Assembly (NCBI RefSeq): GCF_003597395.2
Contig: NC_133774.1
Span: 34,180,155 to 34,244,154 of the forward strand
Reading direction: 5' to 3'
DNA length: 64,000 nt
DNA from: Chelonoidis abingdonii
Lineage: Eukaryota; Chordata; Testudines; Testudinidae
Shown: positions 35,367 to 47,295 of the stretch, one piece after another
Numbering within the stretch: position 1 is the stretch's first letter
Layout: each line of letters opens with the position of its first letter
Notes under the pieces: model-generated
Told to the model about the DNA's origin: nothing
Database searches by the model: none
Seen by the model: only the letters and a program-made list of their open reading frames with translations
Made by a program: the position numbers and the translations under genes

Positions 35367-35499
35367 AAAATGTAGTAAACATCAAAAAATATTTAAAATT
35401 AATGGCATTCTATTGTTGTTTAACAGTGCGATTTATTGCGATTAATTTTTTTAATCACACAATTCAATTTTTTAATCGCTTGACAGCCCTAATGATATT

Positions 35500-38410
35500 A
35501 CAACTAGCTTTCTTAGGCTGAACCTAGTTGGCAAATTTAGTAACATTTTTCTTTATTAGACTGATAAAAAATGAGGGGTTGCCAAACGGAATTCTATCAG
35601 ACATTGAAATTGTACACTGCACCTCTCATTGTACGTACTACATCCACTGTATTACATCAAACTATACAGTGCTAAACATGCCTAGTAAAAGCATTACATT
35701 ACCTAGCTCCATAATGAATTTTGTTAATGCTGAATCTGAACTTTGCAGTCGGTATTGAAATCCATAATGAGATGACTGAAAATCACAGCTGCAAAGACCT
35801 CCAAAGTTTATGGAGTTTCTCATATGAATACATAGTCACAGTTTTTGCCGCAGACTCTATTAACAATGTATGTGTTACACTTTCAAAGAAAACATCCTTT
35901 TGTAGGGTTGATGTAATATGCCTTTTAGTGCAAAGAAAACTGAAAAATAGCCAAAACTCCTACTGAGCAGGATCGAACCTCAACTTCATAATATCACATC
36001 TATCACATCACAGCATTATCCACATCTAGGTCCATATATTTCCCCCAATATGATGTCCAGCTCCTATTGATATTAATGGAAATCGTACTCATAGATCAAG
36101 GAAAGCTTAAGCATTCTTATTTTCAGAAAAGCCTCATGCTAAAGATGCACTAAATAAAGTTGGACCTGTGGTTACCACATTTGTAAGTAAATACCATTCC
36201 TAGTAATTGTGCCAAAACTACCTTAGAAAAATGTTAATGACGACTCTAGTATCAAAACTATATTATGCAGAACCTGTATGAAAACTGTAGAGTACTTTAT
36301 TTCATCCTTGAAGTAATGTAGCAACTAAGTGGGAACAGAAACAACTCCCCCCTGCCACACACCACCAAAATAATAAAAAAAAACCCAATGTCTTGCCAAA
36401 GAAATTCTGTCATTGAGAAATTCACTGTTGTATTTTATCATGTTCTCAGGGGATAGCATAATGCTGTCAGGAGCCAACTGCCAATCCATGCACACACTGG
36501 AGGAACTACTGCCAGATGACAAAATAACATCTTTTGCTAGCACTGCTGATGCAGTCATTCTAACAACCATGGAATTATTCACAATGTTGCTTTTTTCAAT
36601 TCAAAAGGATTAAGACTTCTTCAGGGACCTGGAAGGTGCTTTTATGAAATATGTTGCATATCACACAGCATTTCATCAAAAAGTCTTGAGAATTCATGGC
36701 AAACTCCTGTCATTTTTAATGACTGCAAGGGTGATTATTGCAATTTCAGGCTCTATTCTAGTTAACATAGTTCTTGGCAATGAAAAGTGTTTCCTCTGTA
36801 AAACTGAGCAAATTTAGGACTTGCCAGAAGTTATATGCTTCCTAAGAGAAATATATATGAAATAAGCTTAAGTTTTGAATTAAAAATACAAAGAAACTGA
36901 TACTAGAATGGCTCTTCTGCTGAAAAAATAGGAAACTTTTATGCACTGTTTCCAACTCCCAAAATTTTATCACAGGTCTTGTGATATTTGGCATCTTATA
37001 GCCCCAGCTCCTGGAGTCATGTGATTATATGAGACACTCAGCTTTCATTTAAAAAAAAATACATTTCTGGCCTACTTAGTTGCAGGGGAAAACTTGAAAA
37101 TGCAAACAAGTAAGGCTCAAAAGCACACGGCAAATAAAAACAACCCAACTTTTTAAAAAATATCATGATTTTTATGTCAGCCTTATTGGTTTTTTTATCT
37201 CAATTACGTCTTTTGGATGTCTGCTATTGAAAGTACTTTGCAAAGCAGTTTCTTACTCAAAGGACAGGTAGCATTCTGTTAGTTCAGTCTGTATCTGAAA
37301 ACTTTTCTTTCCAAGTAGGCAGGAAGGACAACATGCTTCACAAAATTTGTGCTGATGCATTCACTTAAGAAGCTTAACAAGCAACAAAATAATAGTGCGT
37401 TTTCAGTCTCTTTCTTAATTAAATGATCCTTGTAATTCATTTCATAAACTTGGAAAAAAAGTCTTCCAGCTAATGACATAACAATGCCACAGACTTTAGC
37501 AAATCTACTCTAAACACAGTCTTGTAAAAATAATGTCCTTGCATACGCTACTTATGGATTTCTACATGTTTTCTATGCTATTTTTACTTCATTTGATTAT
37601 ATTGTGACATAACTCAACAATGTCAAGATTTTAAAATATTATTTTATTCAACATATATTGAATATTTAACATCACAAGCATAAATAAAATACACACCCCC
37701 ACTTCTATTTGGCAGGAAATATGCAATTTTACTTGAAAAATCAGTAATAATTTTGGGCCAGATTCTTATCTCATTTCTGTCTTGTACAGAAGATAAGAAT
37801 ATAAATCTTTATTCGGTTTGTAGAAGAGGGTCCATAATGCCTCCATTCCCAACCAACTCTATTGGCTCCTATTATATTTTATGATCCTGTTCGGAACTGT
37901 CCATTCTGACAGTGGCAATTTCTCTATAAAAATAATTATTAATAATGGTTAATAATTAATTATATTACTTTTGTCTTTTGTTCTCCCTCTTGTACAAATT
38001 GAACTCAGAAAAGGAAATGAAAATCAGATCAAGAAGTTCAGCACATCAAGAAGATTAAAACCAAAAGTAAGCCCAAGCTTCAATTTTGGATCTTGACCTA
38101 AATGTCAGATCCACTCCTATCAAAATCTCAGGGCTGCTTGGAATGAGTGGGAGGGGAGAGTTGTACTCCTCACTAATTAAAATATACACATTACTGCTTA
38201 TGAGAAATGTAACTGAGCATTATATATCATATTGACAAGGATGTGCCAGTCTTAAGGCTTTTAATATTCAGAAACTAGGCAAAGGAATAGGGTCTGACTA
38301 CTGAGGATTCCACATTTTCAGTACATTCAATAAATTGTACAGCAAGTCTTGATTTCATCTAAAATCAAAGCAGATAAGAAGACGGACATTCAACATGGGT
38401 ACAAAAGAAG
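35500..38410. other. Unassigned AT-rich DNA
   Basis: No supported gene in 2.9 kb. A small palindrome occurs at 37765-37800 ('attcttatctcatttctg' with 'cagaagataagaat'). Confidence 0.4.
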
Positions 38411-38475
38411 TTTGGGCTATAGAGCCTTTCACCTGTAGGTCACCAGTTCAAATCCAGCTCCCATTGTAGTGAATT
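38411..38475 (+). repeat. tRNA-like SINE fragment
   Basis: The stretch 'agcctttcacctgtaggtca' followed by 'ccagttcaaatccagctc' contains a B-box-like ggTTCAAATCC element. There is no matching acceptor stem or cloverleaf, so it is a SINE fragment and not a tRNA gene. Confidence 0.45.
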
Positions 38476-38545
38476 TATTTTGTAATGTTTGAATTATGTG
38501 TTGATTATGCTGTGCAGTGACTCAACAATTATTGAAAAGGGGTAG

Positions 38546-39140
38546 TGTGATGGCCTGTTCACCCCACACTTGCCTGAGAAGGGTTTAATGAGGCTGCAAA
38601 GGAGCCAATGAACGGGATAGGCCACAGCTGAGAGGAAATAGGTGGCCTAAGTAACCCTTGAATGATGATGGAGCCCAGTTGAGAAGAAACAGCCAGGACT
38701 AGTATAAAGCCAGAGGGCTGCAGTGAGGAAATTTTTAGCCACCCTCTGGATATTAGAGAAACCAACCAAGGAGATAGGGAGTAGGAAAAAGCTCAGGGAA
38801 ATGGCAGCTAGGTTTAAGATAGTACAGACCTTGCCTGCTGATTAGAAGGTCCCTGAGCAGGAACCCAGGGTACTGGGTGGCCCTGGTTCATCTGACACCA
38901 GCTGGGGGAAGTGGTACTGTTGGGCCAATGAATGTGAAGACTGTCTGAGACAGTTTGTACAGAAAGACTTTGATACCCTGGAAAGGGGTAAATGCATAGT
39001 GACCTGGCTGGAGAGCCAAGTCACGAAGAGTTGTGCAGTGGGATAGGGAGGCAGCATGAATGAGCTACAGAAGTATCAGACCTGGAAGGCGCTAGTCCCC
39101 TACGCAGCCAGGAGGAGGCCCCAGAGCAGTGAGTAGACCC
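38546..39140 (+). repeat. LTR-like repeat, copy A
   Basis: The segment starts TGTGATGGCCTGTTCACCCC. It has CCAAT near 38605 and a TATA-like gtataaa at about 38701, as in a U3 region. It ends with a 'ggaggaggccccagagcagt' segment. It shares order and words with 61565-62192 (ttcaccccacac, gtgacct-gctggagagccaa). The exact ends and target duplication were not resolved. Confidence 0.6.
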
Positions 39141-39359
39141 ATGGCAGGCAGGAATCCAGTGTTGTTATTACTGTTTTGATAGCCTTGGTATCCTGTTCGT
39201 CTGTCTCCACTCTGAACCATCCACAACACTCTCAAAATCATGTTCCTTTCCCAATGTTCTGGACACCTCTCTCTTTCTTGCTTTATACTGGCATCTTCTC
39301 TTCTGCATGAATTCAGAGTTCTTTGTACTTTCAAGTTGCTATGGCACCTAATTCCTACC

Positions 39360-39690
39360 TAGAGTTTTACCATTATTTCCTTCTACAGCCTCTGCTTCCT
39401 CAGCCTTTTGGAGCCTGCTCTTTGTCTTGCTTCTATCTTCTTGCATGCTACCCCATACTATGTCTGGAAGAGCCTCTCAATTAGTGTACCTAAAGCTCAT
39501 TAAACCCACATGGGCTATGATTCATTCCACCTACACTGATCAGCTGTCTTTGTTACATTATACTGCATTAATCCAGATTCTGCCTTTTTGACTGTAAGCC
39601 TCTCAGGTTAGGGAGCCTGCTATTTGTTTTACTCAACTCTCCAGTTTAAGAACTCTGTATACTAATGATACCTTATAAATAATAAATAGT
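39360..39690 (+). repeat. L2-like LINE 3' region
   Basis: The segment carries 'gactgtaagcctctcaggtt' and 'gatacctta', ending in taaataataaatagtaat. This is the tail pattern of L2/L3-like LINEs in plus orientation. No readable RT core is present. Confidence 0.5.
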
Positions 39691-39749
39691 AATGCAAAAT
39701 GAACTAGTGGTCTCAGATTCACAGGGGACAAATCAGACCGAGAGTAGTA

Positions 39750-39865
39750 TAATTTGGATAGAGGTGGTATATAGGGACCTGAGCTCGGTCTAGGGGGACT
39801 GTACATGCACATACAATATACAGCACATGAAGTACTATTAAATAATCAATATTTATAATTACCTC
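39750..39865 (+). repeat. Diverged direct repeat, unit 1
   Basis: The unit contains 'tttggatagaggtggtatat', 'acatacaatatacagcacat' and 'tactattaaataat', matching the unit at 40928-41045 in order and spacing. Confidence 0.6.
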
Positions 39866-39984
39866 ACAAAAACTACCACCACAGGACAGCTACGGTTAGC
39901 AATAACTGGCACTCTTCTTGGCAGCGTTAACAGACAGGTCAGGGCTAAAAGGCTTAGTCTAACAAAGAACTTAAATATGTGCTT

Positions 39985-40085
39985 CAGTTTAAGCCCCTGA
40001 GGTGTCCCATTGATTTCAGTTGAACACCTCGGATGCTTAAAGCTGAGCATGTGCTTCAGTGCATCACTGAACTGGGGCCAGAGAG
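39985..40085. repeat. Dispersed palindromic repeat
   Basis: This is one of the clearer copies. 'gtgcttcagtttaagcccct' and the later 'cttaaagctgagcatgtgct' are roughly inverted about 'cccattgatttcagttg'. Confidence 0.5.
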
Positions 40086-40927
40086 TTCAGCAACTTGCGG
40101 GGCTAATTAAACTCTTTGGGGACGTGGTTATATCTTTGCTTCTGTTCTGGAAGCACCTTTGGGGGACCATATATTTTCCTTTTTCTCCTATATTAAGGGA
40201 TGGCCATCAATATCAATATCTGTTAGTCTCTGTGCAAGCACTTGGCTTTGCAGTCTCTCAGTGATACTAACTGAATATTTTCTTGACGGCATCATGAGGT
40301 GGTCAGGCTGAGGTTTCTGTGGGGTATGGCAAACTGCATTAAAATGACAACTGATCCCTCTAAGTTATAAGGGTTTTCCTGGTCCTGATTGCAGAGTAGG
40401 GGGGTCTGTAGGGAAGTGTGTGATGTGGGTCTTATGCAGTCAGTCTGCAAAGAGCCAGCCTAGAGCAATGTGAGGTGATTTTGGTGTCTCTGCCTTATGG
40501 AGCAGCCTGCTTTCTTTTTCTCTGTTTTTGGTTCTTGTGTATTAAGGTTCTGAATCTGAAGAAATAAACTGTTACATTTCAATCTACTAGAAAAATAAAA
40601 AAACATAAGAAATACTCACTTCTCTGTTTGTGCGCTGTGAACATAAGTGTTCAAGACCTTGTTGTCTAAGGTAGAACACAGGAAATAAAACTGCACCCCC
40701 ATTTCCATTTACAAGTGATTTTTTTTTAGTATTTACTCTAAAGGACATCAAAGCAATTAATATAAGGGAAAGGATTCAATTAATTAAATATTCCATATAT
40801 CTGCAAGATGTGGATGATGCAGTGAACTGGATGTACACGTCATATGCATTGCCAAAGTATCATTTACTGGAGTCCATATTCTTCCTGGGACTTTCCCCAT
40901 GTATGCATTTTATTCTTATTAATGTTA

Positions 40928-41045
40928 AGAATATTTTGGATGGGGACATTATATAGGGGTCCCGTGCTTGGTCAGAGTGGCTGCATGTGTATATACGCAT
41001 ACAATACACAGCACATAAGGTATTATTAAATAATAATTATATACA
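40928..41045 (+). repeat. Diverged direct repeat, unit 2
   Basis: The unit contains 'tttggatggggacattatat', 'gcatacaatacacagcacat' and 'tattattaaataat'. It pairs with 39750-39865. The two units are 1.18 kb apart. Confidence 0.6.
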
Positions 41046-41103
41046 GATGCTAACATAGAAGAACATTTGTCTTACCCCCAAAAAATTTGTTCTGATGTTG
41101 CAT

Positions 41104-41222
41104 CCGTAAATTCAGTAGTGATGGGGTTCTTCAGTCCCCCACATGGTATGAAGCAGAGTCAAAAGTTTTGGATTAGCTTGGCTGACTCTTTAGATAACTC
41201 CTCCCACTGAAGAGTCCTTCCT
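41104..41222 (+). repeat. DIRS left inverted terminal repeat
   Basis: 'agtagtgatggggttcttca' and 'gtatgaagcagagtc' match, in inverted form, the right end of the element. Similarity runs to the 'actgaagag' word and then stops. Confidence 0.85.
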
Positions 41223-41639
41223 AAGGGTCACTTCCAAAGATGATGATAATAGTATCTGAATAAAACACTCTTTCAAAATGTATTAACAATAACAGATAAA
41301 ATTTTCCAATACTAAGAAGTAGCAACTGTCCACCCTTGGGGGTGGGGGGTGGGGCGCAGGGGGCGGGGAGGGAACACATAACAGGTTGTTGCCCTGCAGT
41401 TTTGTTCATATGGTGCACTGGACCTGTCTGCACATGAAGCTGGCATTGGTCTCATGGAAAAGGGTTTAATCTTGAATGGAAGTGTTTTCCCCTTGACATT
41501 ATGTGCCTCAGAAATTCCCCGCCTAATATCTTGCTAAAGAGGACCTGGAAACTTTCTATTTATTAGTCCTGTGGTATATTAGAATAAACAAAGCATAGGT
41601 TTTTCTGAAGGGTTTTGTTCTCTTAACATCGATCTTAAT

Positions 41640-42287
41640 TTCCTTCTGTTAATTTAAGGTGTGTCATCTCCTTTTTTGGGATCATCTGGATTTGGGCAAA
41701 AGAAGGGGAGCAACATTTCCTGGGACTGGTGAAGGAAGGATTTGTTAGGAATGAATAAAATCTGTCTGCAGTACAGCCTGTCATTATGGAAAACACAGCT
41801 TTGAGGGAGGAGAAAGAGGGCTTCCAACAGAGACCCTTAGTGCAGCTGTTATTGCCACTAAAAAGTTCCTTTACTAAAAAAGTCAGGAAATATCGGAACA
41901 CTTCAGAAGGAGTTCAAAAAGTGGAACCAAGAATGCATTCTATATTAGGGAAAGATTCCATAGGGATACCCTGTGAATAGGCGAAAATCTGATTAGAGGA
42001 ATAGCTTTGAGGAATTTTTTACATGAAGGTGATGGGAGGAGGGAGATCGACTGTCAGCTACCAAAACTGATATGAGTTGTGTGTGTATTGTACTGTAGCC
42101 CCCTTGACAGACCTGCCTGTATTCTAGAGTTCTAGAAGCAATTTGACAGAAGTTGATCCCGCTGTGTATCCTCTTGATGTGCACCAGGAATCAAATCATC
42201 TCTATATTATTATTTACCAAGACTTTGTGGAAAACATTTTGGAATTCAGTAAGGTTGATTTCACATCATTGGAGCATCCTAGTTTAC
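41640..42287 (-). pseudogene. DIRS tyrosine recombinase remnant
   Basis: The minus strand near 41.7 kb encodes HQSQEMLLPFFCPNPDDPKK, preceded by CVFHNDRLYCRQILFIPNKS. These closely resemble the C-terminal part of vertebrate DIRS recombinases, the enzyme that inserts the circular DNA copy. The reading frame shifts at least twice and contains several stops, so the enzyme is dead. I could not place the catalytic Arg/His/Tyr residues reliably. It lies at the 3' end of the element, the expected position. Confidence 0.65.
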
Positions 42288-42572
42288 TTAAATGTGACCT
42301 CTCAGTAACCAGGCAATCAGGTTCAGAGATGTCGGGTTGTGATAGAACAGATGGCCCAGACATAGTAGATATGGAGTGGATGGTGTGGGTAGTAGAGAGG
42401 TTGCAAACATCTTCATCTCCTCCAAGTATGAAAATGAGGGACTTTCAGCCAGTGTGGTACAATCAGTAAGACTGTAGCCTGTTGTCCGCACATGTATTGG
42501 ATGATGCATGTTACCAAAGGAAAAAGGAGACAATATACATAGAGCCCTTTGCCATATCTAGGAGAAGGCATC

Positions 42573-43429
42573 TGTTAGAGGGCTTATTCCTTCACTTTCC
42601 CACTTCTCTGGTCCTTCTTGAGTGAACAGAGAGCAACAATACCCAATGTCTGAAGGTGCAAAAATTAGATGTTTATTGGGGTGAACTTCCAGCAAGCTTA
42701 AATCCAAGTTCCTTTTTCCTTATTTTCGAATCCCAATTTACTTCCTGTTTGCCTCTAATTTATATAGTAATATTCTCAACTATACCTTAACCAGTCATCT
42801 TACTGAAATTTACCTAACCAATCCTAACATATTGTAACATGATTAGCTAACTAATTATATCTCACCACCTTAATTAGTTTACACCTAGCAAAATTAGTTA
42901 TACAGCAGACAGAAACAATCACAGAACCAGACAGAGACCATCCAAATAAGCAATAGAAAAATGGGAACTATAATGACAAAACAATGCAAAAGTGAGAATT
43001 TCACAACTACATCTATAAAAACATAAGGATTTCCCAACTATATCTGTTGATAAGTGAGTTCTTACAAACAAAAAACTATTAAATTAAATTTGCCATTACA
43101 TCTTCTAGACTCTTCCCTTTATTTGGAGATGATAGGTCAGATCACCTTTCTAACAGCCGCAGATTGCCTTATTTCAATATGACTGGTATGAAATGTTTGA
43201 GGATGTGACTGTACGCTTTCCAGCTTATGACTGCTCCCACTGCTTAGCCAAAGTTCTTAGCTTAAGAACAGGGCCTCAGACTGTCACAGTGAGAGAAGGC
43301 CCTTACACAGGCAGACAGTGATTTTGATTCTTTCTTTTATACCCCTCTAACTAGCTAAGTAAAAAAAATAAGCCCAAATTCTTAAAATGTATGCCTTTAG
43401 AGACAGGCCTGAATATCTATAACCTAACA
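42573..43429 (-). repeat. Solo LTR inserted in DIRS, perfect TSD
   Basis: The 857-bp element has ends TGTTAG and CTAACA, flanked by gcatc on both sides (42568-42572, 43430-43434). On the minus strand an AATAAA-type signal (ccaataaac, near 42672) lies about 100 bases before the end, supporting minus orientation. The DIRS frame resumes on both sides, so this is a later insertion. Confidence 0.9.
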
Positions 43430-43556
43430 GCATCTATTCTCCATGCCTGACAATCTTTCCTCCTGGCACAGTAGATGTTCATTTTGGCATTGGAGCTGGA
43501 TGCAAAGAAATTCCACATTGGTTTCCTGAAAGTCTGGACTATATGGTTGAATGCCC

Positions 43557-44014
43557 TGTCAGGGGACTGGGTCATAGCAGTCAGGCCTAGCAGTTGGAGC
43601 AGAAGTCCAGCCTAGTGGTTGGAGTCTAAATGCCACAGCTAAAGGGTGAGACAGGGTCAGGACTAGAAACCAGGGCCAAAAGGGCAGAACTGAAGTCAGA
43701 GTCAAGGGCTGAGAAACAGTCTGAGCCAGGAATCAGAGCTGAGGGTCTGAACCAGATTACCAGGAGTCAGGAGCAGGGCTCGTTCTCTGGCAGAAGCAAG
43801 GCTGGGACAGGACTGGAACAAGGGGTGCAGGCAGGGTCTAGGCTGGAGCAGTGGGAGTAAAGCAGGAGCAGAGCTTGGAGTGAGGCAAGCAGCAGCTAGA
43901 AATTATTGCTGCTGCTAGGCTTAAGAACCGGTCTGCTAGCTTCCTCAGTCTATCAGGCAGCCAAGCTGACTCATTAAGCTCTTAAGAGTCCTGAGAAGAG
44001 CCTTACTCCTGACA
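43557..44014. repeat. TG...CA element inserted in DIRS
   Basis: The 458-bp purine-rich element starts TGTCAGGGGAC and ends CTCCTGACA. The DIRS EW-motif segment is interrupted here and appears to continue beyond it. It has the TG...CA ends of an LTR. The flanking five bases (tgccc and ttcct) do not match well. The interior is a string of GGAGCAG/GAGTCAG-like words. Confidence 0.6.
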
Positions 44015-45299
44015 TTCCTTCTGATAGAGATGCCACTCCCACTGGTTAATGATTTTTGCACCTGAATCAATGAGCCTTGGCTTTCAGTTTTCCTTTGATA
44101 TGCATGGCTTGGATTGACAATATTTCTCTTGGACCACCTAAAGGAGATTGTGGCTTCCTCTTGTAATGAGTTCAATTGAGTGCTTTCTTGTCTGTTTATA
44201 TATTAGTGGTAGATTTGTCCATGAATATGAGTATGTATCTGGAGTTTAAAGTAGCAAGGAATGCCTGAAAGGCTAGATGAATAGCCTCATGTTCTAAATG
44301 GTTTATGGTGTAATGAGATTCCAGCTCTGACCACTGACCTTGTACCTTGTGTTGAGTAGTCCCATCTCTCCAACATGGCATCTATTTTTATGGTGTACCT
44401 CTGTGGTTCTACCTACTGAACTGGTCAGAACCGAACCAGATATCCTTCTTAAATCTTGTCAGATGTAGCAACTATCTGAGGGACCTTTTTACAGCAGAGG
44501 GAAGTCTTACAGTGAGAGCAGGTAGTACTGCAAATACCCAAGATGAAACTTTGCCCATGGGAATAAGTATGCATGAAATTAATATGGCTAGTACACAAAG
44601 TAAGTCCTTCTTGAGAGAGTGTTTACTGTGAAGAATCTTGTATGTTAATCCCAGAATGTGTTTCCTTCATGTCCACTGCGTAATAGTTGACTGAGTGGGT
44701 GGACTGACCAGTCTCTATTTTGAACTTGTGGGAATGAATCAACTGGTTGAGTGTCTTTAAATCCAGGACAGCCCTGTTATCCCCTAATTTCTTTGGAACT
44801 AGGGAGAATATGGAATATAAGTGCCGACCCTGTTCCTGGACTGGAACAGGCTCCATCACCTTGACTTGGAGAAGGTAATCTATTTGCCTGAATATAGCTT
44901 TCCTTTTGCATGGGTTGAGGGAGAGGGGAGATATCTGGGTAAAGGATCCTTTTGGTTCTATGGCATACCCATGGGAAATGATGCCTGTTACCCATTTGTC
45001 CATGGTGATAGCAAACCAGGTGGGAACAAATAGAGACAGTCATCCCTCCTACCCCACCTCAGGAAATGTTGGAGGGATAATAGTAGTAAGTGACTGCTAT
45101 TAGGGACATTCCTGAAGGTGGAGTCACTTCTGGATTTACTTGATCTGGCTTTACCCTATCTATTCTTAGAGAATCTGTTGTCTCATCTAATATAACTATA
45201 TGAAAATCTGTAACACCAATAGGACAACCTAGAATGTAAAGACAACATAAAAACACTCTTCAGAGTTTTTTCTGATCATTAGCAAAGGAGAGAATTTTT

Positions 45300-46640
45300 T
45301 TTGATCCGTGCTTCAAAAGTGATTTTTTTTCATAGTGGTTTCTCTCCTGACTACAGGTTTGCTACCAAAACCCAAATATCTGCCTTCCATGTCCATAGTC
45401 ACAGATGTCTTCTAGTTACTGCATTGGATGTCATCAATCTGGCAGAGAACCTGAAAGCATCTTATAAGACATCTGAAATTAGAGCAGATGTTAGGGAAAT
45501 TTTCCATAAAGAGGACCCTTGGCTCTTTACACCTTTTGGGAATGTTAGAGAGCAGGGATTCAGTATAAATGGGTACTGATCTGGCAAAAAAAATATGGCT
45601 GCTGTTGAAGCTCTGCGGGCTGCCAAGGCCACTTCATAGCCCCTGCAAAGGACAGATTCCATCCTTCTTCCCAAAGGTATCTGACAGGAAATCCCCTTCA
45701 GCAAGAAGAACTGTATCCTTCACAAGGGTTGACAAGGTGGTGTAAATTTTAGGTAAAGCAACCAAGAACACTTTTGATTGGTGGACATTATAGCAATTTT
45801 GGCTTCTTTGGTCAGACACTTTGCCTTCACTGGGTTTTCCTATTCTGTCTCCGCAGCCTTAAGCAGGGATGAGGACGTAAGGGTCAGCTCTAGAGCCCAC
45901 TGGAAAATATTTCTGGATATTTTCTGTGTCTTTAAATGGCTTCTTGTCCCTTTTTTATTCTTTTTGGCTGAATGCTCAGGGGAGATACCCAAGAAAGCAA
46001 CCTCCTTTCTTAAAATAGATTCAAAAATCTGTGTAGGGAACAAGAGTTCCTGAGGATTCTCTTGGGTTTCCTCCATTTCAGATTTTGAAAGTGTATCATG
46101 TTCTGAAGAGGAAGAATATCTAGACTTACATGATTTCTTTAATATATTTCTGCACTTGTGACCATTACTCTGCTTATAGGGAAGATTAGCAGGAGAGAGG
46201 GCCAAGGATATGGAGTCATAAAAATCTGAGGAGGAACGCCTATGCTTTATACCGTTATGCCTTCTGCTGGGTCTGATCATCTCATAAGAGGAGGCAGATG
46301 TCTCATCTGTGGCTCCTTGAGAATCTGAATGTTTTGGGGTCCATTTTTTCCTAAGCCTCAGCTGTGGAAAGGAAGAGGGGGAAGTAGATGAGGAATGGCT
46401 GCAGTTTCCTCCTGTGCCCTGGTGAATTTTGTTTGTGTGGTGGCTGTGGTGTGTTTTTGATGCTGCTGAAGGACTCTAAGAAGCCACTCTAAGATGGCTA
46501 CTAAGAAGGCAGTTCCAGGAGCCTGTTCTAAAATGGATGCTTGAGGAACATGAGCTCCTGGCTCCAAAATGGCGTCCATAACTCTGCTATGAAGTAAAGA
46601 AGGGACATTAGTGGAAAAGTGATTTCTGTGTGTCACCAGT
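45300..46640 (-). pseudogene. DIRS Gag-like region
   Basis: Open minus-strand pieces lie at 46636-46358, 46280-45840, 45819-45634 and 45704-45462, in different frames. The 146-codon piece has a Ser-rich stretch and ends in a hydrophilic/Leu mix. A later piece has AEGDFLSDTFGKKDG, which I recognise as like the Gag of vertebrate DIRS elements. It has no enzymatic motif. It lies 5' of the RT, as expected. Confidence 0.6.
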
Positions 46641-47295
46641 GGTTCTCAAGATCCCTGAGAAATAGAGGAGGTGACATGACCACAGCACGCCCACTACGGG
46701 GGGCCCCTGGCAACATGTGCAGCCCCTTATCGCAGTGCTTTGGGTGGTGGAACAGAGGAAGGAAAGTGACCGAGGACTTGGGGTTATACCCTTACTCCAG
46801 TTCTGCTGAGTGGAGATCCTGAGGCCTCCACGGTTCACCATCCTGGGATGGCAGGGGGCCTGGTCTGCTTCAATGGCTGCTGATTGGAGGCCCTGGTGTC
46901 CTGGACACTTTTTTCAGTACCTTGCCTTTCTGAACTTTTCATTTGTCAGCAGCCACCATCATGCTGTCCTGTTGAGGCAGGCCAGCAGCCAATCACAGTA
47001 GCACCAAGGTCAAGGGAGCAAAAGAATATTTTTTCCCCTTTGATAAACTTGGCCAAGGGATCTGAGCACAGGGTACAGAGCCTGCTCTTTCCCCTCTTTT
47101 TTGCTTAATCAGCAATTACCAGGGTCTAATCTGTGAGGAGAGCTTGGTAAAATTCCCTACAATTGCCCAGTGTTCAGTGAGGAAAATGTTAATGGCCTTT
47201 AAAAACCCAGTAACCCCACATGAAAAAGTGGAGACTCCAGGGAAATATCTTAAATAAATAAATAAGAACCCTGCTATCCCTTTAGAGTCAGAGAA

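Larger units (their letters stand above)
33821..35491. mobile_element. Fold-back hAT transposon
   Basis: The 1,671-bp element has ends TAGGGCTGTCAA and TTGACAGCCCTA and a perfect atgatatt duplication (33813-33820, 35492-35499). The left arm (33821 to about 34480) is an inverted, diverged copy of the right arm (about 34860-35491). Both contain the words gcaatctctttatcatgaaa and aactttagagcctacaagtc, on opposite strands. The centre holds transposase sequence found once. Both transposase C-terminal copies are broken. This arrangement cannot encode a working transposase. Confidence 0.85.
42288..45003 (-). pseudogene. DIRS RT/RNase H pseudogene
   Basis: The first open piece (45003-44623) has GYAI, then YSIFSLVPKKLGDNRAVLDL, KTLNQLIHSHKFKIET and a degraded palm start (VDMKETH for the usual DLKDAYF). 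No YxDD catalytic box follows; sequence jumps to a segment leading into RNase H, so part of the palm seems deleted. RNase H/connection pieces follow (44.4-44.0 kb) with EHEAIHLAFQAFLATL, YINRQ and an EW motif. After the two insertions, the last piece (42533-42288) contains LNLIAWLLRG. Confidence 0.8.

Noticed and set aside
38411..38475. Possible tRNA gene
   Set aside because: Only a B-box-like motif is present. No acceptor stem pairing or full cloverleaf could be built.
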